Shown here piece by piece: positions 60,936-64,000 of a stretch of DNA of 64,000 nucleotides. The notes under the pieces are model-generated. The model saw only the letters and a list, made by a program, of their open reading frames with translations. It made no database searches and was not told the DNA's origin. The first letter of the stretch is position 1. Each line of letters opens with the position of its first letter. A program made the position numbers and the translations under genes. Origin of the DNA: an uncultured Desulfobacter sp. (GTDB lineage Bacteria; Desulfobacterota; Desulfobacteria; Desulfobacterales; Desulfobacteraceae). The stretch spans positions 3,400,501-3,464,500 of the forward strand of contig NZ_OY762614.1 in NCBI RefSeq assembly GCF_963666145.1. The letters are read 5' to 3'.

Positions 60936-61224
60936 TTTTTCTTTTTCTTTGCTTGTTGTTTTTTTGAAAACTTTTTTAATTTCAACTGCCAAAAAAAGTT
61001 AAGGTCGTTATTAGCCTTTAGTTATGAACGATGCCATATTTTCTGCTGAAAAGCAATTGAATAATGTCCATTATAACCAATTAGAAAACAATGTTTGCTT
61101 GAACTGTTTCAATGGGCGGGAATCGTTAAAGATGATGACCTGATAAGTTTCAAAATACCCGAGAACGGCCAATCCTTAGGCTGTTGTGCCGGGAACAGAA
61201 AAAAGCAGTGAACAGGCCTGATGT

Positions 61225-61704
61225 TCAGACCGATGCATCGGAGGGCGCTATTTTAAAAAATTTTGAATCCGAATGAAGCATAATATGGGTTTCAGTGGCT
61301 TCTATGCCCTCAATATTACTCAGCCCCTCTTCAAAGATAAACACATTGAGTTCTTTGATTGAGTCGGCCAGTACCTCAACAAAAATATCGTACTTTCCCG
61401 TGGTCACCCATATGGCGTTGACATTGGACAGGGCCATGATTTCTTCAACAGCCTTGGCATGGTGACTGCGCTTGATGTTGATGCCGAGAATGGCCGCCAC
61501 TTTATTGGTCATGGCAAAGGGGTTGACCCGGGCTTCAAGCTTGAGAATGCCTTGCTGGATCAGGCGGTTTACCCGGTTGCTTACCGTTCCTTCTGCAACA
61601 CCTAGTTCTTTTGCAATACTTTTATACGATTTCCGGGCATCTTCTTGCAGTGCCAGTATAATCTGAGTTTCAAGTTCATCCAGGCTCCCGTCTATCAATG
61701 TCAT
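61225..61704 (-). CDS. Lrp/AsnC-family transcriptional regulator
   Basis: 159 residues: an N-terminal helix-turn-helix (SYKSIAKELGVAEGTVSNRV near residue 25) and a RAM ligand domain (NAIWVTTGKYDIFVEVLADS, GIEATETHIML). ATG 61704 with AAGGAG upstream is chosen over 61728. Such proteins usually sense amino acids. The neighbouring iron and glycogen genes do not reveal the target. Confidence 0.88.
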   Translation of the reverse strand: MTLIDGSLDELETQIILALQEDARKSYKSIAKELGVAEGTVSNRVNRLIQQGILKLEARVNPFAMTNKVAAILGINIKRSHHAKAVEEIMALSNVNAIWVTTGKYDIFVEVLADSIKELNVFIFEEGLSNIEGIEATETHIMLHSDSKFFKIAPSDASV

Positions 61705-62039
61705 GATATAGTCGCTCCTTAACAGCATGTTGACATCCGTGTATCGTATCAGAACGATAAATTTACGCTTTTTGGGTCGGGCATTTCTTATATAATAGAA
61801 AGATAGGCCGTGATCAAGTCGCTTATTTTTTTGACCCGGGGGGGAAGCCTCTTTTTCTTCACGCTTCGGAGGCTGTGTCTGATTTTTTTACAATCTGTAA
61901 AGGTGATTGGCTACAATTAAAAAAATTTTAGACGTGTTTGACGGTGTGATTCGGTGCCATGCCTTGTGTGTCAATGGGATAGGATCTCAGGTATATTGAG
62001 GGCATAAAAGATGCAGTTTGCAAATGAAAAGTAGAATAT
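61705..62039. promoter_or_regulatory. Region between the Lrp-type regulator and glycogen synthase
   Basis: 335 nt divergent control region. TATAAT occurs at 61791-61796 on the plus strand without a good -35. A partial dyad GTATCGTA/ACGATAAAT near 61741-61761 could be the Lrp-family operator. An AGCCTC/GAGGCT dyad lies around 61850-61875. Nothing else is seen. Confidence 0.3.
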
Positions 62040-63572
62040 ATGCAAACTATTGAAGGGAAGACGCACATGCCTGATAGACCAAGAATTCTGATTGTTACCC
62101 CGGAGGTGACATATCTGCCTGAAGAAATGGGATCATGCGCAGGCTATTCGGCGAAGGCCGGTGGATTGGCCGATGTTTCAGCCGCCTTGATCAGCGCTTT
62201 GTTTGATTTAAACTGCGATGTCCATGTCGCCATCCCCGATTATCGTTCCATCTATCATGATCATTCAACCGAAAAGCATGACAGAGAAGTGGAAAAAATC
62301 AGGCAAAGCCTGGATGAGGAGCGGATTCATTTTGCCGCGGACCGGGCGTTTCTTTATAAAGAAAAAGTATATTCCTCAAGTTATAAAGCAAATCTGAAGG
62401 TGTCCCTGGCATTTCAGCGGGAGGTGATCAATAACATCATTCCCAGGGTAAAACCGGACATTATCCACTGTAACGACTGGATGACAGGCCTGATTCCGGC
62501 CATGGCAAGGCAGTATGGAATTCCCTGTCTGTTTTCCATTCACAATATCCATACCATGACCTCCACATTGGCCGAGATAGAGGATCGGGGAATTGATGCC
62601 GCCTCCTTCTGGCAGTGGCTTTACTTTAAACGGCCGCCTGAAAGCTATGAGGAAAGCCGGGAAGATAACCGGGTGGATTTCCTTTGCTCGGGCGTGTTCT
62701 CAGCACATTATGTCAATACGGTCAGTCCGGCGTTTTTAAAAGAGATCGTTGAAAACCGTCATCCTTTTGTGGAACCTGCACTTCAGACCGAACTTACCCA
62801 CAAATGGGAAGCCGGCTGTGCTGCGGGGATATTGAATGCGCCGGAACCTGAATTCAACCCGGCCGTAGATGAATTAATTCAGTTTAATTACGGGCCTAAA
62901 AATCATCGTGAGATGAAACAAAAAAATAAGGTCTCTATCCAAAGAATCGTTGGTCTTGAACAAAATCCGGATGCGCCGTTGTTTTTCTGGCCTTCTCGCC
63001 TGGATCCGGTCCAAAAAGGATGCCAGTTGTTGGCCCAGATTATGTACGATACCATATCACGCTACTGGGAGACCGGGATACAGATCGTCTCTGTGGCCGA
63101 CGGAGAATATTATAAGCATTTTAAAGATATTGCTCAATTCCATGATTTAAAGCATCGGATAGGCGTTGTTAGTTTTGACGAATACCGCTCCCACCAGGCA
63201 TTTGCCGGAAGTGATTTTGTTTTCATGCCCTCCTCCTTTGAACCCTGCGGACTTCCGCAGATCATCGGGACCATTTACGGTACCCTGCCCATTGTATTTG
63301 ACACAGGTGGCCTCCATGACACCGTAAGGCCTCTTGATTTGGAACATTCAACAGGCAATGGTTTTGTGTTTACCGTATACGATGCCCAGGGACTGAACTG
63401 GGCTGTGGATCAGGCCATGGATTTTTTTGCCCTTGATCCGGATGAAAAGGAAGTTCAGATTCGGAGAATCATGATTGAGTCTGTCATGGAATTCAACCAC
63501 AGCCGATGCGCTGAAAGCTATATCGGACTGTATGAGAAAATGATTAAAAGGCCTTTCATTGTTCGGCCTTGA
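62040..63572 (+). CDS. glgA: Glycogen/starch synthase (GT5)
   Basis: 510 residues. The N-terminal ADP-glucose-binding signature is YSAKAGGLADVSAAL (near residue 35), HCNDWMTGLIPAMARQYG follows, and the C-terminal nucleotide-binding part has FWPSRLDPVQKGCQLLAQ and FMPSSFEPCGLPQIIGTIYG with the catalytic Glu. It extends alpha-1,4-glucan from a sugar nucleotide. The start may instead be Met10 (62067), which has GGGAAG upstream. A CBM48 gene follows, fitting a glycogen locus. Confidence 0.9.
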   Translation: MQTIEGKTHMPDRPRILIVTPEVTYLPEEMGSCAGYSAKAGGLADVSAALISALFDLNCDVHVAIPDYRSIYHDHSTEKHDREVEKIRQSLDEERIHFAADRAFLYKEKVYSSSYKANLKVSLAFQREVINNIIPRVKPDIIHCNDWMTGLIPAMARQYGIPCLFSIHNIHTMTSTLAEIEDRGIDAASFWQWLYFKRPPESYEESREDNRVDFLCSGVFSAHYVNTVSPAFLKEIVENRHPFVEPALQTELTHKWEAGCAAGILNAPEPEFNPAVDELIQFNYGPKNHREMKQKNKVSIQRIVGLEQNPDAPLFFWPSRLDPVQKGCQLLAQIMYDTISRYWETGIQIVSVADGEYYKHFKDIAQFHDLKHRIGVVSFDEYRSHQAFAGSDFVFMPSSFEPCGLPQIIGTIYGTLPIVFDTGGLHDTVRPLDLEHSTGNGFVFTVYDAQGLNWAVDQAMDFFALDPDEKEVQIRRIMIESVMEFNHSRCAESYIGLYEKMIKRPFIVRP

Positions 63573-63763
63573 ATGGATATGTGCAGGACACAATCCGATT
63601 TTTGGAAAAAGCGTAACGTTTTTTGTTAAGCAAAACAGCATATGTTTTTAAGACAAGTCCCTTACAATAGCGGTTAAGAGCGTTCTCGTTTAAAAAATTA
63701 TTCGCAGTGGATACGCGTTTGTAGGCTGATTACAGTCGATTCTCTGGAAATTTGAACAAGATG

Positions 63764-63792
63764 TTGACACTGCAATTTTAAAAAATTAAAAT
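63764..63792 (+). promoter_or_regulatory. Sigma-70 promoter of the CBM48 gene
   Basis: TTGACA (63764-63769), 17-nt spacer, TAAAAT (63787-63792), followed by a leader of about 55 nt and the GGAGG site before ATG 63855. The rest of 63573-63854 shows nothing else. Confidence 0.7.
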
Positions 63793-63854
63793 AAATCCGT
63801 TAGCTTAGCTTCTATGTTTTCAAGATCATTTACAACGTATTTCCGGAGGCCGTC

Positions 63855-64000
63855 ATGTTTAAAAAACAATATCTTAAAACTAAAGATGTGTGCCGGGTCA
63901 GATTTAAGGTCCAGAAAAAAGTGATCGGTAACGCAGAAAAAGTAAATTTGGTTGGTGAGTTCAACGATTGGGATGAAAATGCCGGGACTATGAAAAAGTT
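63855..64000 (+). CDS. Glycogen-binding (CBM48/isoamylase-N) protein, partial
   Basis: The first 48 codons are in the window, running off the right edge: MFKKQYLKTKDVCRVRFKVQ, then KVNLVGEFNDWDENAG. The VNLVGEFNDWD motif is the CBM48 strand found in glycogen-branching enzymes and AMPK-type glycogen-binding domains. The short N-terminus suggests a small stand-alone CBM48 protein, but the end is not visible. CCGGAGG precedes the ATG. Confidence 0.75.
   Translation, partial: MFKKQYLKTKDVCRVRFKVQKKVIGNAEKVNLVGEFNDWDENAGTMKK

Noticed and set aside
1..64000. CRISPR arrays, rRNA, tRNA, prophage or transposase genes
   Set aside because: No regular repeat-spacer series, no recognisable structural RNA and no transposase or phage proteins were seen by eye; a tRNA search could still find one in a short gap.

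Overview
The window looks like chromosomal DNA of a strictly anaerobic, nitrogen-fixing Desulfobacterota bacterium, most likely a Desulfobacter-like sulfate reducer. This is inferred from gene content: a three-gene ferredoxin-type glutamate synthase, a MoeA protein fused to a substrate-binding domain, LL-diaminopimelate aminotransferase, a nitrogenase with a long NifD and short NifK, large hybrid sensor kinases, and FeoAB iron uptake. No rRNA, tRNA, phage, transposase or CRISPR array was recognised.

Layout. 1-6.2 kb (minus): two MoeA-type genes behind dapL, then a chemoreceptor broken by a one-base frameshift. 6.5-12.7 kb (plus): an acyltransferase and the split glutamate synthase, which ends in a GltD-like ferredoxin oxidoreductase. 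12.8-15 kb (minus): a ParB-RAM fusion, a metallophosphoesterase and a Nif11 peptide gene with its own sigma-54 promoter. 15.3-18.3 kb (plus): modABC molybdate import and a GNAT gene. 18.7-28.6 kb (plus): sigma-54 promoter, then nifH-D-K-E-N-B, a 2Fe-2S ferredoxin and nifV. Glutamate synthase (ammonium assimilation), molybdate uptake, Nif11 and nif together make an extended nitrogen-fixation neighbourhood. nifI1/nifI2, usual between nifH and nifD in this nitrogenase type, are absent here.

28.6-44.3 kb: a 149-bp inverted-repeat element, a PEP-CTERM protein, a thiamine-binding-type protein, a P1B ATPase facing a MarR regulator, a four-gene signalling operon (PhnD-like protein, two hybrid kinases, a response regulator), a MASE3 membrane protein sharing an unusual Cys-rich tail with that response regulator, HtpX, a cysteine-desulfidase-like protein and a FlK-type thioesterase.

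44.7-61 kb is the most interesting region. It holds three P1B-type ATPases that differ in metal-site and catalytic motifs, a protein made of three FeoA-like domains, FeoA and FeoB, a cytoplasmic YceI protein, and at least eight small glycine/alanine-rich one-helix proteins falling into paralogous families. A small-protein gene pair with its promoter occurs twice, once inside and once at the far end of the cluster. My best reading is an iron-storage organelle (ferrosome-like) or iron-compartment locus, more elaborate than a minimal one. 61.2-64 kb: an Lrp/AsnC regulator, glycogen synthase and the start of a CBM48 (glycogen-binding) gene.
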